Source of the DNA: an uncultured Acetatifactor sp.
Lineage (GTDB): Bacteria > Bacillota > Clostridia > Lachnospirales > Lachnospiraceae
Direction: 5' to 3'
Assembly (NCBI GenBank): GCA_910584375.1
Contig: CAJUAH010000001.1
Span: 262,560 to 326,559, forward strand
DNA: 64,000 nucleotides
Positions 26,076-34,435 of this stretch are shown in pieces (positions within the stretch are counted from its first letter, which is position 1; every line of letters begins with the position of its first letter). A model generated the notes under the pieces. It saw only the letters and a list, made by a program, of their open reading frames with translations, was not told where the DNA came from and searched no databases. The translations under genes were made by a program, and so were the position numbers.

Positions 26076-26972
26076 ATGATTTTTTTTGAGCATGTCAGTA
26101 AGTTTATACTGTCGGATGTGAATATTCATATCCCCCAGGGAGCCGCGGTGGGGCTGATCGGTCCCTCCGGCTGCGGTAAAACTACTTTTTTAAAGCTGGC
26201 CTGCGGTCTGCTGCGACCGACTGCGGGATGCGTTCACACCATGAGATTTATCCCTGAGAAGAACCGGCGGAAAATAGGAAGTATGGCAGGCGCTTTCTTT
26301 GCCGATATCCCTTTTTTTCAGGGAGAGGAGACGGTGGAAAACAGTTTCCGGGATATCAGAGCCATCTATCGCATGGGGGAGGAGATCTTTGACAGAGAAT
26401 ATGCCGCGCTGGCGGAGAGGCTGGGATTTGGCAGCTTTGCGAAGGAACCGGTGAAGCAGCTTTCTCTTGGGCAGAGGCGCCGGGCGGAGCTGGGGGCTGT
26501 TTTGCTGACACGCCCCAGGCTGCTGTTGTTGGATGAAGCGGCTGAGGGCTTGGATCAGACGGCCAAAGACAGCCTGCGGGAAATTCTGCTTAAGCGGCAG
26601 GCGGAGGGAACCACCCTTGTGATCAGCTCTCACAATATGGAGGAGATTGCTGCTCTCTGCGACAGGATCATCCTGTTGGACCACGGGAATCTGCGTTATT
26701 ACGGGGACAGGGAGCTTTTATTAAAGCGCTTTGCGCCCATGGAGGAGATGGAAATAAGTTTTTCGGGGAAACTGCCGGATCCGGAGGATCTGCCCATAGC
26801 GCACTATGCTTTGCGGCAAAACAAACTGCAACTGACTTTTAATTCCAATTATGTCACTTCGGCGGAGCTGCTGGGACAGATTCTGGCGCAGACCACGGTT
26901 ACGGCGGTGACTACGCGCAAATCCGGGCTTGCGGAGGCGATTCGCGAAAGCCAATCTGGACAAAAGAATTGA
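26076..26972 (+). CDS. ABC transporter ATP-binding protein (first of two)
   Basis: Start ATG 26076. Walker A GPSGCGKTT near residue 28, signature LSLGQRRRAEL, and Walker B LLLLDEAAEGLD followed by ISSHNMEEIAALCD. An unusual glycine-poor Walker A neighbourhood and DEAA rather than DEPT mark a divergent ABC-2 ATPase. The C-terminal region resembles the next gene's NatA/YhbG-type extension. Two ATPases in a row suggest a heterodimeric motor for the permeases that follow. Confidence 0.88.
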   Translation: MIFFEHVSKFILSDVNIHIPQGAAVGLIGPSGCGKTTFLKLACGLLRPTAGCVHTMRFIPEKNRRKIGSMAGAFFADIPFFQGEETVENSFRDIRAIYRMGEEIFDREYAALAERLGFGSFAKEPVKQLSLGQRRRAELGAVLLTRPRLLLLDEAAEGLDQTAKDSLREILLKRQAEGTTLVISSHNMEEIAALCDRIILLDHGNLRYYGDRELLLKRFAPMEEMEISFSGKLPDPEDLPIAHYALRQNKLQLTFNSNYVTSAELLGQILAQTTVTAVTTRKSGLAEAIRESQSGQKN

Positions 26973-27001
26973 CCGGAGCATAAAATAGAGGGGGGAAAAG
27001 T

Positions 27002-27997
27002 ATGAGCTTGATTGAAGTAAACGAGGTGAGCAAGGCATTTCGGGTAAGCAAACGTTCGGCGGGTATTCCGGGCATGCTGGTCAATCTGGTGGCTCCCAAA
27101 TATGAGAAAAAGCAGGCTGTAAACCGTATCAGTTTTTCCATTGAGCAGGGAGAGATGGTGGGCTTTATCGGTCCCAACGGCGCGGGAAAGTCCACCACCA
27201 TCAAGATGCTGTCCGGCATCCTGTATCCGGACAGTGGGAGCGTGCGGGTGGACGGATATATCCCGTACCGGCAGCGCAGGGAATATGTGGGGAATATCGG
27301 CGTCGTATTCGGCCAGAAGTCCCAGCTCCAATGGGATTTGCCGGTTCTGGACAGCTTTGAACTGCTGAAGGCAATCTACCGTATCCCGGAAGAAGTCTAT
27401 CAAAACAACTTGAGTCGCTTTACGGAGATGCTGGATATGTCCGGTTTTATCAACCAGCCGGTGCGTCAGCTATCCCTTGGACAGCGGATGCGGGCGGACA
27501 TCGTGGCGGCGCTTTTGCATTCTCCCCGGATCGTCTTTTTTGACGAACCAACCATAGGCGTGGATGTGGTGGGAAAGGAAACGATCCGGAATTTTCTCTG
27601 CGAGCTGAATGCCAAAGACCGGGTAACCATGCTTTTTACCACCCATGATATGCAGGACATTGAGAAAACCTGTAAGCGGCTGATTATCATAGATAAGGGG
27701 GCCAAGGTGTACGACGGATTGCTTTCCGGCATCCGCAGGGCCTATGGAACCACGAGACAGGTGGATGTGGAGTTTGCCGGGGAATGCACGGTGGAGCCCA
27801 TGGAGCATGTGGAAATCCGGGAGCTTGACGGGCCGGGTGGACGGAAAAAGCGTTTTCTGTTCGAGAGCAGGGAGGTGCAGATCGATTCTCTGATGGGCGC
27901 CCTGTTGGCCCGGTACGCCATTCGGGATCTCACTGTCTCGGAGCCCGAGATCGAAGGGCTGATCCGAAAGATATATAACGGGGAGGTGGCCCGATGA
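27002..27997 (+). CDS. ABC-2 exporter ATP-binding protein (COG4586 type)
   Basis: Walker A GPNGAGKST near residue 57, an extended loop with FGQKSQLQWDLPVLDSF typical of COG4586, signature LSLGQRMRADI, and Walker B IVFFDEPTIGVD. After the H-loop (TTHDM) comes a 90-residue C-terminal domain. RBS AGGGGGG precedes ATG 27002. The stop overlaps the next start by four bases. With the two permeases it forms the three-gene COG4586-4587-3694 type exporter, whose substrate is unknown. Confidence 0.9.
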   Translation: MSLIEVNEVSKAFRVSKRSAGIPGMLVNLVAPKYEKKQAVNRISFSIEQGEMVGFIGPNGAGKSTTIKMLSGILYPDSGSVRVDGYIPYRQRREYVGNIGVVFGQKSQLQWDLPVLDSFELLKAIYRIPEEVYQNNLSRFTEMLDMSGFINQPVRQLSLGQRMRADIVAALLHSPRIVFFDEPTIGVDVVGKETIRNFLCELNAKDRVTMLFTTHDMQDIEKTCKRLIIIDKGAKVYDGLLSGIRRAYGTTRQVDVEFAGECTVEPMEHVEIRELDGPGGRKKRFLFESREVQIDSLMGALLARYAIRDLTVSEPEIEGLIRKIYNGEVAR

Positions 27998-28791
27998 CAA
28001 AGCTTTCTCCTTATCTTGCTTTTGCCAGAAAAAGTTTTCTGGGGCGGAGCGCCTACCGTTTCGATCATTTCATGGGGATTTTGAGTACGGTTCTCCGTAT
28101 CTTCATATTTTGGGAGATTTACCGGGCCCTCTACGGCGGCAGGGCCGAGGTGGACGGCATTACCATCACCATGGTTGCCACAAATTTTATTCTGTCGCTG
28201 GGGTTGGAATCTGTCTTTTATGTGAATGACTACTATCTTCCGTCCCGCATTCAAAACGGCAGCATTGCCACGGAACTGCTGCTGCCGGTGAATATTCATG
28301 GGAGGATGTTGGCGGACAATCTGGGGCATGCCCTGTTCCAATTGCTGTTTCATTTTGTTCCGGCGGTGGCGTTTTCCGTACTTTTCATCAGGATCGCGGC
28401 GCCGGCAGAACTTTCCATGGCGTTTCTGTTTTTGCTCAGCGCGTTTCTCGGTTACGGTGTTTTATGGACGGTCAGTTTCGTGGCGCAGATGCTTTCTTTT
28501 TGGCTCATCAATGTGTGGAGCGTGATGACGATCAAAAATGTGTTTGTGAATGTGCTGTCCGGCTCCATGATACCGCTTTGGTTCATGCCGGACTGGATGC
28601 GGGGAGTGATCCGTTTTACGCCTTTTTCCTCCATCTATTTCACGCCGGTGCAGATTTATCTGGGACAACTGTCCCTTACGGAGATCCTGTGTGGGTTTGG
28701 AGTGCAGGTTTTTTGGATCCTCGCGCTGTTTTTAGCCGGGATGCTGCTCTGGAAAAAGGGACAGAAAAAACTTGTTGTGCAGGGGGGCTGA
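27994..28791 (+). CDS. ABC-2 permease (COG4587 type)
   Basis: A 265-residue protein with six predicted membrane helices (for example ILSTVLRIFIFWEIY, TNFILSLGLESVFY, LSAFLGYGVLWTVSF, ILALFLAGMLLW). The conserved segment FMPDWMRGVIRFTPFSSIYFTP near the end is typical of this family. Translationally coupled to the ATPase (ATGA) and followed after six bases by the second permease. Confidence 0.88.
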   Translation: MTKLSPYLAFARKSFLGRSAYRFDHFMGILSTVLRIFIFWEIYRALYGGRAEVDGITITMVATNFILSLGLESVFYVNDYYLPSRIQNGSIATELLLPVNIHGRMLADNLGHALFQLLFHFVPAVAFSVLFIRIAAPAELSMAFLFLLSAFLGYGVLWTVSFVAQMLSFWLINVWSVMTIKNVFVNVLSGSMIPLWFMPDWMRGVIRFTPFSSIYFTPVQIYLGQLSLTEILCGFGVQVFWILALFLAGMLLWKKGQKKLVVQGG

Positions 28792-28797
28792 CAGATT

Positions 28798-29607
28798 ATG
28801 AAAAATGACACGCTACATCTGGCGGGAGTTTACACCAGAACCGTTATGAAATCCTGGTTTCAGTACAATGTGGATGCAGTTCTGCGGGTGCTGGCTGTTT
28901 TTCTCAGAGAGGCAACGGGGATCGTCGTAATCTATTTTACCCTGCTGAAATTTGATACCTTAAACGGCTGGAATATATACGAACTGCTGTTTTTGTACAG
29001 TCTCCTGTTTCTGACATACGGCATTTTCATCGTCTTCTTTACCGGGCTGCGGGACTTTGGAAAAACTGTCCGCGACGGCGGCTTTGACCGTTTTATTTTA
29101 CGGCCGCGGGGACTCCTGTTTCAGCTTATTTTTTCCAATGCGGACTGGTTTGCGGCCATCGGACACGGGGGGCTGGGAATTGTACTGTTTGTGGTCTCGG
29201 CGGGAAATGTGGGGATCCGTTGGAATCCACGCACCGTCATCTATTATCTTGCGGCGGTGGCGGGCGGTATCCTGATCCAGGGGGCGATCTTTCTGTTTCT
29301 GGCGTCCCTGAATATCTATCTGCTGGAGACGGACAGTCTGAAAAGTCTTCTCTACTGGAATATGCGGAGATTTGCGGGATATCCCATCAGCATTTTTCAC
29401 AAAGCGATCCAGTTCTGTATGATCTATGTGGTTCCCTTTGCTTTCGTCAACTATTTTCCGGCCCAGTATCTGCTGCGCAAGGAGGATATGGCCGGTTATC
29501 CGGCAGTTTATATGTATCTTACCCCTGCGATAGGCGTATGCCTGTATCTGGCGGCCTATGGGTTTTGGAGATACAGTATCCGGTTTTATAAGAGTTCGGG
29601 AAACTAA
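28798..29607 (+). CDS. ABC-2 permease (COG3694 type)
   Basis: A 269-residue protein with six predicted membrane helices. The family segment GLRDFGKTVRDGGFDRFILRP appears between helices 2 and 3, and VPFAFVNYFPAQYLL near the C-terminus, as in COG3694. It pairs with the upstream permease. The set ends at a terminator at 29642, so the ABC module is complete. Confidence 0.88.
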   Translation: MKNDTLHLAGVYTRTVMKSWFQYNVDAVLRVLAVFLREATGIVVIYFTLLKFDTLNGWNIYELLFLYSLLFLTYGIFIVFFTGLRDFGKTVRDGGFDRFILRPRGLLFQLIFSNADWFAAIGHGGLGIVLFVVSAGNVGIRWNPRTVIYYLAAVAGGILIQGAIFLFLASLNIYLLETDSLKSLLYWNMRRFAGYPISIFHKAIQFCMIYVVPFAFVNYFPAQYLLRKEDMAGYPAVYMYLTPAIGVCLYLAAYGFWRYSIRFYKSSGN

Positions 29608-29641
29608 GATACGGCTTTTTCCCGGCGGTCAGTACGAAACG

Positions 29642-29679
29642 CTCCGGATGGATCATTCTTTCTGTCCGGAGTTGTTTTT
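29642..29679 (+). terminator. Terminator after the ABC-2 exporter
   Basis: CTCCGGA (29642-29648) pairs with TCCGGAG (29665-29671), followed by TTGTTTTT. The tail overlaps the next promoter's -35. Confidence 0.8.
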
Positions 29680-29700
29680 GTTAGATTTGTAATGTACAAT
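29672..29700 (+). promoter_or_regulatory. Promoter for the gene at 29736
   Basis: TTGTTT (29672-29677), a 17-base spacer and TACAAT (29695-29700). Confidence 0.6.
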
Positions 29701-29735
29701 ATGAAGACCAGCCATAGTATACAGGAGGTAACGAA

Positions 29736-30839
29736 ATGAGCGATACGCTTTTGATCAGCAAATGGGCCCTGGCACGCCGTAATGAACTGGTGGACATCCC
29801 GGATAAACTGGAAATACATCCTGATTTTTTGCAGGATATAACCCATGAGGAATTTGAAAACGCGTTCCGGGATATAGGCGGGATGTTTTATCAGATATAC
29901 TCCGATATGGCCAAGGATCCCCAAAGGTTTGGACTGCCGCTGTACAAAGCGGATGAATACGATTATTTCTCCGATCAGGCAAGAGAGGTGAGACGCGCGC
30001 CGTGGCAGCCGTTTTATTTTATGCTCTGCCTGTTTGCGTGCGGCCACTTTAAGGGAAACGAATTTATCACAGATACGGGGGAAGTCCGAAAAATAAATAA
30101 GGCCAAAAAGACAAACCTGCTGTTGGAAACCCTGTGCGACTATGGTTTTGTGTTTGGCGGCATACAAAAGTATAATCTGTCGTCAGGAGATAGCCTGGCG
30201 ATCGATTATCCCGATAACCCCAATATTTTAACAGTCCTTTCTGCCGTGGCAAAAAAGGTAAAGAATACGCAGCTTGCGGGCGTAAAAAATTATTATTCAA
30301 ATCAGACGGCCTTTAGCAATGCCTTTATCGGATGGAATTATAAGGTATTAGCCGAGGATCCGCATACATGCGGCCTTGCGGAGGGCTGTGATTATGTGTC
30401 TGACAAAATGCACGATGCTGCGGACAGGGAAGCCATCGAGGCTTTGGATCATATACTCATTGAACAGGGCGCTGTAAGAAAGAAAGGAGATCCCAATGAG
30501 GGACCCTCCGTTCGGTATTATTGCGGGAAAACGTCGGCATACGATTATGCGCTGACTTCCGATATGGGGAGTCTGTATCTGGAACTGAGAATCCGAAACG
30601 CGCAGAAATGCCTGGATTATTTAAGCAAATGTCCCGAAAGGATAGTAGAGATGTTTCGCTACAGTGACGCCGGGTGTCAGAACCGCAGAAACGGAACTTG
30701 CAGATCCGGAGTAAAATATATATTTGAACAGGAAGAAAAATGGCATTGCGGGTGCTGCGGCGCGCCCTTCAGAATACATCCCACGGCGGAGGACATTACC
30801 CACTATATCAAATTGATGGAGTTGGGCGGCAAAAAGTAA
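29736..30839 (+). CDS. Hypothetical protein with a C-terminal zinc-ribbon-like Cys cluster
   Basis: RBS AGGAGG precedes ATG 29736. The 367-residue soluble protein has no family I can name. Residues about 80-100 contain an aromatic stretch (WQPFYFMLCLFACGHF). The C-terminal 60 residues hold CQNRRNGTC and, 23 residues further, CGCCG, a four-cysteine arrangement that could bind zinc. It is monocistronic, with its own promoter, next to the TetR promoter. It could be a signal or nucleic-acid-linked accessory protein, but no role is supported. Confidence 0.75.
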   Translation: MSDTLLISKWALARRNELVDIPDKLEIHPDFLQDITHEEFENAFRDIGGMFYQIYSDMAKDPQRFGLPLYKADEYDYFSDQAREVRRAPWQPFYFMLCLFACGHFKGNEFITDTGEVRKINKAKKTNLLLETLCDYGFVFGGIQKYNLSSGDSLAIDYPDNPNILTVLSAVAKKVKNTQLAGVKNYYSNQTAFSNAFIGWNYKVLAEDPHTCGLAEGCDYVSDKMHDAADREAIEALDHILIEQGAVRKKGDPNEGPSVRYYCGKTSAYDYALTSDMGSLYLELRIRNAQKCLDYLSKCPERIVEMFRYSDAGCQNRRNGTCRSGVKYIFEQEEKWHCGCCGAPFRIHPTAEDITHYIKLMELGGKK

Positions 30840-30863
30840 GCGACAGCATATCGTGGGGAGGGG

Positions 30864-30911
30864 TTGACAAAAATGTGGCGGTCAGATATTATATAATTAA
30901 TGTTATATAAC
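30864..30911 (+). promoter_or_regulatory. Promoter and palindromic operator of the TetR-CPBP operon
   Basis: TTGACA (30864-30869) and TATTAT (30887-30892), spacer 17 bases. Just downstream lies the palindrome GTTATATAAC (30902-30911), with a related TTATATAA beginning at about 30889. This is a fitting site for self-repression by the TetR product. Confidence 0.75.
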
Positions 30912-30938
30912 GCAAATAATTAAATAGGAGGAAAAACG

Positions 30939-31535
30939 GTGCCGCCAAAAGCCAAAATCACAAGAGATATGGTTGTTGCCGCCGCATTTGAGGTTGCCCG
31001 TGAAACAGGCGCGGAAAATATTAATGCGAGGACAGTGTCAAAAAAGCTGAATTGTTCCACTCAGCCCGTTATGTACCATTTCGCAACGATAGAAGAATTG
31101 AAGAAAGCAGCTTATCAACAAGCGGACGAGTATCATACCCAATATCTTATGAGCGTTCCGGAAACCCAGAAGGGCGTTCTGCTCGGAATCGGATTAAATT
31201 ATATCCGCTTTGCCGTTGAAGAGCCGGATTTGTTTCGATTTCTTTTCCAAGCGGGCTTTATTCCCCACAACAATCTGATCGAAATGATAGATTCCGAGGA
31301 ACTTCTACCTGTTATTACCGCAATGCAGGAAGAAACGTGCATGGATCTGGAACAGACGAAAGAAATATTTATAACACTCGCGATGTTTGCTCACGGATAT
31401 GCCAGTATCATCGCCAACAATTCATTAGCGTATGACGAAAAACTTATAGCGGCGCATCTGGAGCGGGTATACAAAGGCGCAGTGCTGGCATTACAGCATG
31501 ATTCCGAAACTCTGACTCAGGAGGAAACAAAGTGA
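30939..31535 (+). CDS. TetR/AcrR-family regulator
   Basis: A GTG start at 30939 with AGGAGG ahead. Residues 1-60 form the TetR HTH (RDMVVAAAFEVARETGAENINARTVSKKL, then STQPVMYHF). The C-terminal ligand domain (LFRFLFQAGF, IFITLAMFAHGYASIIA) is the TetR_C type found beside TetR-WHG relatives. It overlaps the CPBP gene start by four bases (GTGA), so the pair is co-transcribed and probably self-repressed through the palindrome at the promoter. AT-richer than its neighbours. Confidence 0.88.
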   Translation: MPPKAKITRDMVVAAAFEVARETGAENINARTVSKKLNCSTQPVMYHFATIEELKKAAYQQADEYHTQYLMSVPETQKGVLLGIGLNYIRFAVEEPDLFRFLFQAGFIPHNNLIEMIDSEELLPVITAMQEETCMDLEQTKEIFITLAMFAHGYASIIANNSLAYDEKLIAAHLERVYKGAVLALQHDSETLTQEETK

Positions 31536-32269
31536 AAAAGTTATATGAAAAAAACGAACTGACATTTGCGATTGTGTGGATTGTGATTTATTGTTTCTTG
31601 CAATCCATAGCAAACTCAATAAATGAAAAAATTGGAATCGAATATTCGGCGAGCGCTGTTTTGTGCATTTTGCAGACCATTGTTCTGCTGGCCTTTATTC
31701 GGAAGAACGGATTACTGAAACGGTATGGGCTTTGCAGGCCCGCTCTGCCAGCCCGCAGATTTCTCTATTATGTGCCGCTGGTGGTATTAGCCCTGGGCAA
31801 TCTATGGAACGGCGTGGCCATGAAGTATTCGCCGGGAGGTGTCCTTTGCCATATTACCTGTATGCTCTGTGTCGGCTTTTTGGAGGAAGTGATTTTCAGA
31901 GGATTTCTGTTCAAAGCCATGGCAAAAGATAATGTAAAGTCTGCGATTATCGTCTCAAGCGTAACCTTTGGTATAGGGCATCTGATAAATCTATTCAACG
32001 GCAGCGGCATGGATCTGGTAAACAATCTCTGTCAGATCTGCTTTGCGGTCGCGGTGGGTTTCCTTTTCGTGACGATATTTTATCGCGGCGGAAGTCTGCT
32101 CCCCTGTATTCTTACCCATTCTGCCATTAATTCTATCAACACTTTCGCAAATGGCGCGGGAGTAACGGCGGAAAAGCTGATTATCTATGTTGTTGTCATG
32201 ACGCTTATAGCGGTTGTCTATACTTTAGTCCTTATAAAAACACTCCCGAAATATCCGCAGACAAATTAG
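31532..32269 (+). CDS. CPBP-family intramembrane metalloprotease (second copy in window)
   Basis: GTG start 31532 overlapping the TetR stop. The 245-residue product has about seven membrane helices. The protease motif is FLEEVIFRGFLF (Glu118, Glu119 and Arg123) with GIGHLINL and CILTHSAINSIN, supplying the zinc-binding His residues. It belongs to the same family as the gene at 18877 but is clearly a separate branch. A single-target TetR-CPBP pair could be a regulated immunity or processing module (inference). Confidence 0.85.
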   Translation: MKKLYEKNELTFAIVWIVIYCFLQSIANSINEKIGIEYSASAVLCILQTIVLLAFIRKNGLLKRYGLCRPALPARRFLYYVPLVVLALGNLWNGVAMKYSPGGVLCHITCMLCVGFLEEVIFRGFLFKAMAKDNVKSAIIVSSVTFGIGHLINLFNGSGMDLVNNLCQICFAVAVGFLFVTIFYRGGSLLPCILTHSAINSINTFANGAGVTAEKLIIYVVVMTLIAVVYTLVLIKTLPKYPQTN

Positions 32270-32283
32270 GAAAGCTTAATACA

Positions 32284-32322
32284 GAGCCGACAGACTTGTG
32301 GGAAATCACAGTTTGTCGGCTC
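32284..32322 (+). terminator. Strong hairpin after the TetR-CPBP operon
   Basis: GAGCCGACA (32284-32292) pairs perfectly with TGTCGGCTC (32314-32322), with an inner TGTG/CACA stem. There is no T run, so termination would not be of the classic intrinsic type. Confidence 0.55.
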
Positions 32323-32399
32323 TCGTCATGTCTGAAAATATTCCGCCCCTGACGGACAGTGACAAGGATATTTAACAGCAAACACAATGTTTCCTGAGC

Positions 32400-32428
32400 T
32401 TGACATTTCTGTATACATATGCTATGCT
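32400..32428 (+). promoter_or_regulatory. Promoter of the DegV-family gene
   Basis: TTGACA (32400-32405), 17-base spacer, TATGCT (32423-32428). The leader to ATG 32550 is about 115 bases. Confidence 0.8.
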
Positions 32429-32549
32429 CAATATAATTTGAAAGTCAAACTATTTGAAACTCAAAATGGCATGGCAGATAACACGGCAGCATATTGGGCA
32501 ATATAGACAGGGAAACAGAAATATCTGTCAGATTGTAAAGGAGCAAATT

Positions 32550-33407
32550 ATGAGCATACGTATTGTAACGGATTCGGCATCGGACATTCCCCAGGACTAC
32601 AGGGAGGACGTCACAGTTCTGCCGATGCATGTGTATTTTGGAGAGCAGGAATATCTGGACGGGGTAAATCTCTCCCACAGACAGTTTTATGAACTGCTGA
32701 TCGAGTCGGAGGATCTGCCCAAGACCAGCCAGATTCCGCCCTATGAGTTTGAGGAGGTCTACGAGCGGGCCGTGGCGGCGGGAGAGCAGGTGATTGTGAT
32801 CAATATTTCCTCCAAGCTCTCCGGTACTTGCCAGAGCGCTCGGGTGGCGGCCCAGGATTACGAGGGCAAGGTATTTGTGATAGACAGCCTGAACGCCACG
32901 CTGGGGGAGAGATGCCTTGTGGACTATGCCCTGCAGCTGAAAGACCAGGGCTGGGAGGCGGAAAAGATCGTGAAAGAGCTGGAGCAGGCCAAGGGCAGGA
33001 TTCGGCTGCTGGCCCTGCTGGATACGCTGGAATATCTGAAAAAGGGCGGCAGGATCTCCAAGTCCGTAGCCATGGTGGGCGGCATGCTGTCCATCAAACC
33101 CGTGATTTCCGTGGTGGACGGCGAAGTGGTCATGGTGGGCAAGGCCCGAGGCTCCAAGAACGGCAACAATCTGCTGGTACAGGAGATCGGTAAAGCCGGG
33201 GGTGTGGACTTTGACATGCCCTATTACCTGGGATATTCCGGCCTGGACGACCATCTGCTGCAGAAGTATGTGGCGGACAGCAAGGCCCTGTGGGAAGGGC
33301 ATGTGTCTCATCTGGACAGCACTTCCGTGGGCGGCACCATCGGCACCCATGTGGGCCCCGGAGCCATCGCCGTCATGTTTTTTGCTCCGAAAGATACGGA
33401 GAAATAA
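32550..33407 (+). CDS. DegV-family fatty-acid-binding protein
   Basis: ATG 32550 follows AAAGGAG (32537-32543); the frame is open further upstream but unsupported. The 285-residue protein has the DegV N-terminal signature IRIVTDSASDIP, VLPMHVYFGEQEY, KTSQIPPYEF, and the segments SSKLSGTCQSARVAA and VGPGAIAVMFF. DegV (FakB) proteins carry a fatty acid that a FakA kinase phosphorylates. No fakA lies nearby. It is a single-gene unit ending before a terminator at 33552. Confidence 0.9.
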   Translation: MSIRIVTDSASDIPQDYREDVTVLPMHVYFGEQEYLDGVNLSHRQFYELLIESEDLPKTSQIPPYEFEEVYERAVAAGEQVIVINISSKLSGTCQSARVAAQDYEGKVFVIDSLNATLGERCLVDYALQLKDQGWEAEKIVKELEQAKGRIRLLALLDTLEYLKKGGRISKSVAMVGGMLSIKPVISVVDGEVVMVGKARGSKNGNNLLVQEIGKAGGVDFDMPYYLGYSGLDDHLLQKYVADSKALWEGHVSHLDSTSVGGTIGTHVGPGAIAVMFFAPKDTEK

Positions 33408-33415
33408 GAGGGGGG

Positions 33416-33514
33416 ATGTGTCCGGACAGTTCTGTTTCGCAAGAAAAGGCCCGATTCAGGATGACGGACAAGTGCAATCTCCACTGCCGTCAGTGTGTGG
33501 GGATAGAGCTTTGA
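33416..33514 (+). pseudogene. Truncated radical-SAM-like remnant
   Basis: A 32-residue reading frame from ATG 33416 contains TDKCNLHCRQC, the C-x3-C-x2-C motif that binds the 4Fe-4S cluster of radical SAM enzymes, with the usual R-x-T-D-K-C-N-L lead-in. The frame stops eight codons later (GIEL then TGA). Purine-rich GGGGGG lies right before the ATG. It looks like the N-terminal stub of a radical SAM gene whose body has been deleted. It could also be a chance match; the length of the match makes that less likely. The stub, the terminator at 33552 and the promoter at 33730 fill most of the 390-base gap. Confidence 0.5.
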
Positions 33515-33551
33515 CCGCCGGAGGAACCCTGCCTATAGTTTGAATATTGGA

Positions 33552-33595
33552 CTGTCGTTTTTATGAATGAATTTCATGAAACGGCAGCCCTTTTT
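33552..33595 (+). terminator. Terminator after the DegV gene and the radical-SAM remnant
   Basis: CTGTCGTTT (33552-33560) pairs with AAACGGCAG (33579-33587), with an inner ATGAA/TTCAT stem, followed by CCCTTTTT. Confidence 0.8.
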
Positions 33596-33729
33596 CCATA
33601 GGCGCTTTATATAACGGTTTGACGGCTAGTTACAATACTCTTTGAAATGGGAGCGAAATTACAAACGACGACATAGTAAAGACCATATTTGATAATATTA
33701 TTCTGAATACAATTTTTATATTCCGGTAG

Positions 33730-33758
33730 TTGACATATGGCTTATAAAAGGTTATAAT
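33730..33758 (+). promoter_or_regulatory. Strong promoter of the RhuM island
   Basis: TTGACA (33730-33735), 17-base spacer, TATAAT (33753-33758): a perfect sigma-A consensus. Confidence 0.92.
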
Positions 33759-33797
33759 AAGCAAAACACAGGCAAATGAGAGGGGGGCAAACGAATT

Positions 33798-34385
33798 ATG
33801 AACAAGAAAATTGTAGATATTTATTCAAGGCATCGAGAGGATGCGCCTTATGCGGAGGATTACAAAAGCAGTGTTCACTTTGCGGATAAATATAGCGAGA
33901 ACCGTTATCGCCGTCATAAAGCGCAGAAAGAGATACGAAACATTCCACCAACAAAAGATAAGGTATGCTCAGTCTGCAACGGTTTCTTTGTAGCGGCCGA
34001 AATCCCGGTGACAATCATTAAATCTGCTCCGGCCGGAATAGCTTACCGTAATTCGATCTGGATAAAATTTCTTGAGACAGGGCATATTGGCGTGGTCGGA
34101 ATAGGCATGGTAAATTTCGACATTCCTCTTTCCGATGCGGAGTATGATGAGAAAAATGAGGACGGGAGCTGGAAGTGGAATTCCTCTGGTATATTGGTGC
34201 ATCAGTTGGGACATAGCTGGGATGAATCAGGCGTGTTGGTATTCCAAATTAATGATGTGTTTGAGGAATGCACTCTGGAACAAATCAAGAGGGCGTTGGG
34301 GAATTGGATGATTGATGAGGCGGGCCTACACATAGTCGATCACTATAATCACCAAATTGAGAAACGCGAATATTCTGGAAACTGA
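33798..34385 (+). CDS. Hypothetical protein heading the RhuM island
   Basis: RBS GGGGGG lies ahead of ATG 33798. The 195-residue product has a C-x2-C pair (CSVCNGFF) in the middle, followed by hydrophobic strands (ETGHIGVVGIGMVNFDI) and acidic/aromatic sequence (SDAEYDEKNEDGSWKWN). No family is recognised. It sits first under a consensus promoter, with a RhuM-type gene and another unknown gene behind it, and its AT-rich composition sets it apart from the housekeeping neighbours. Confidence 0.75.
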   Translation: MNKKIVDIYSRHREDAPYAEDYKSSVHFADKYSENRYRRHKAQKEIRNIPPTKDKVCSVCNGFFVAAEIPVTIIKSAPAGIAYRNSIWIKFLETGHIGVVGIGMVNFDIPLSDAEYDEKNEDGSWKWNSSGILVHQLGHSWDESGVLVFQINDVFEECTLEQIKRALGNWMIDEAGLHIVDHYNHQIEKREYSGN

Positions 34386-34435
34386 TTATTATCATGAATC
34401 ATCGGAAAAAATCATTGCGGAAATGGGGAGGACTG

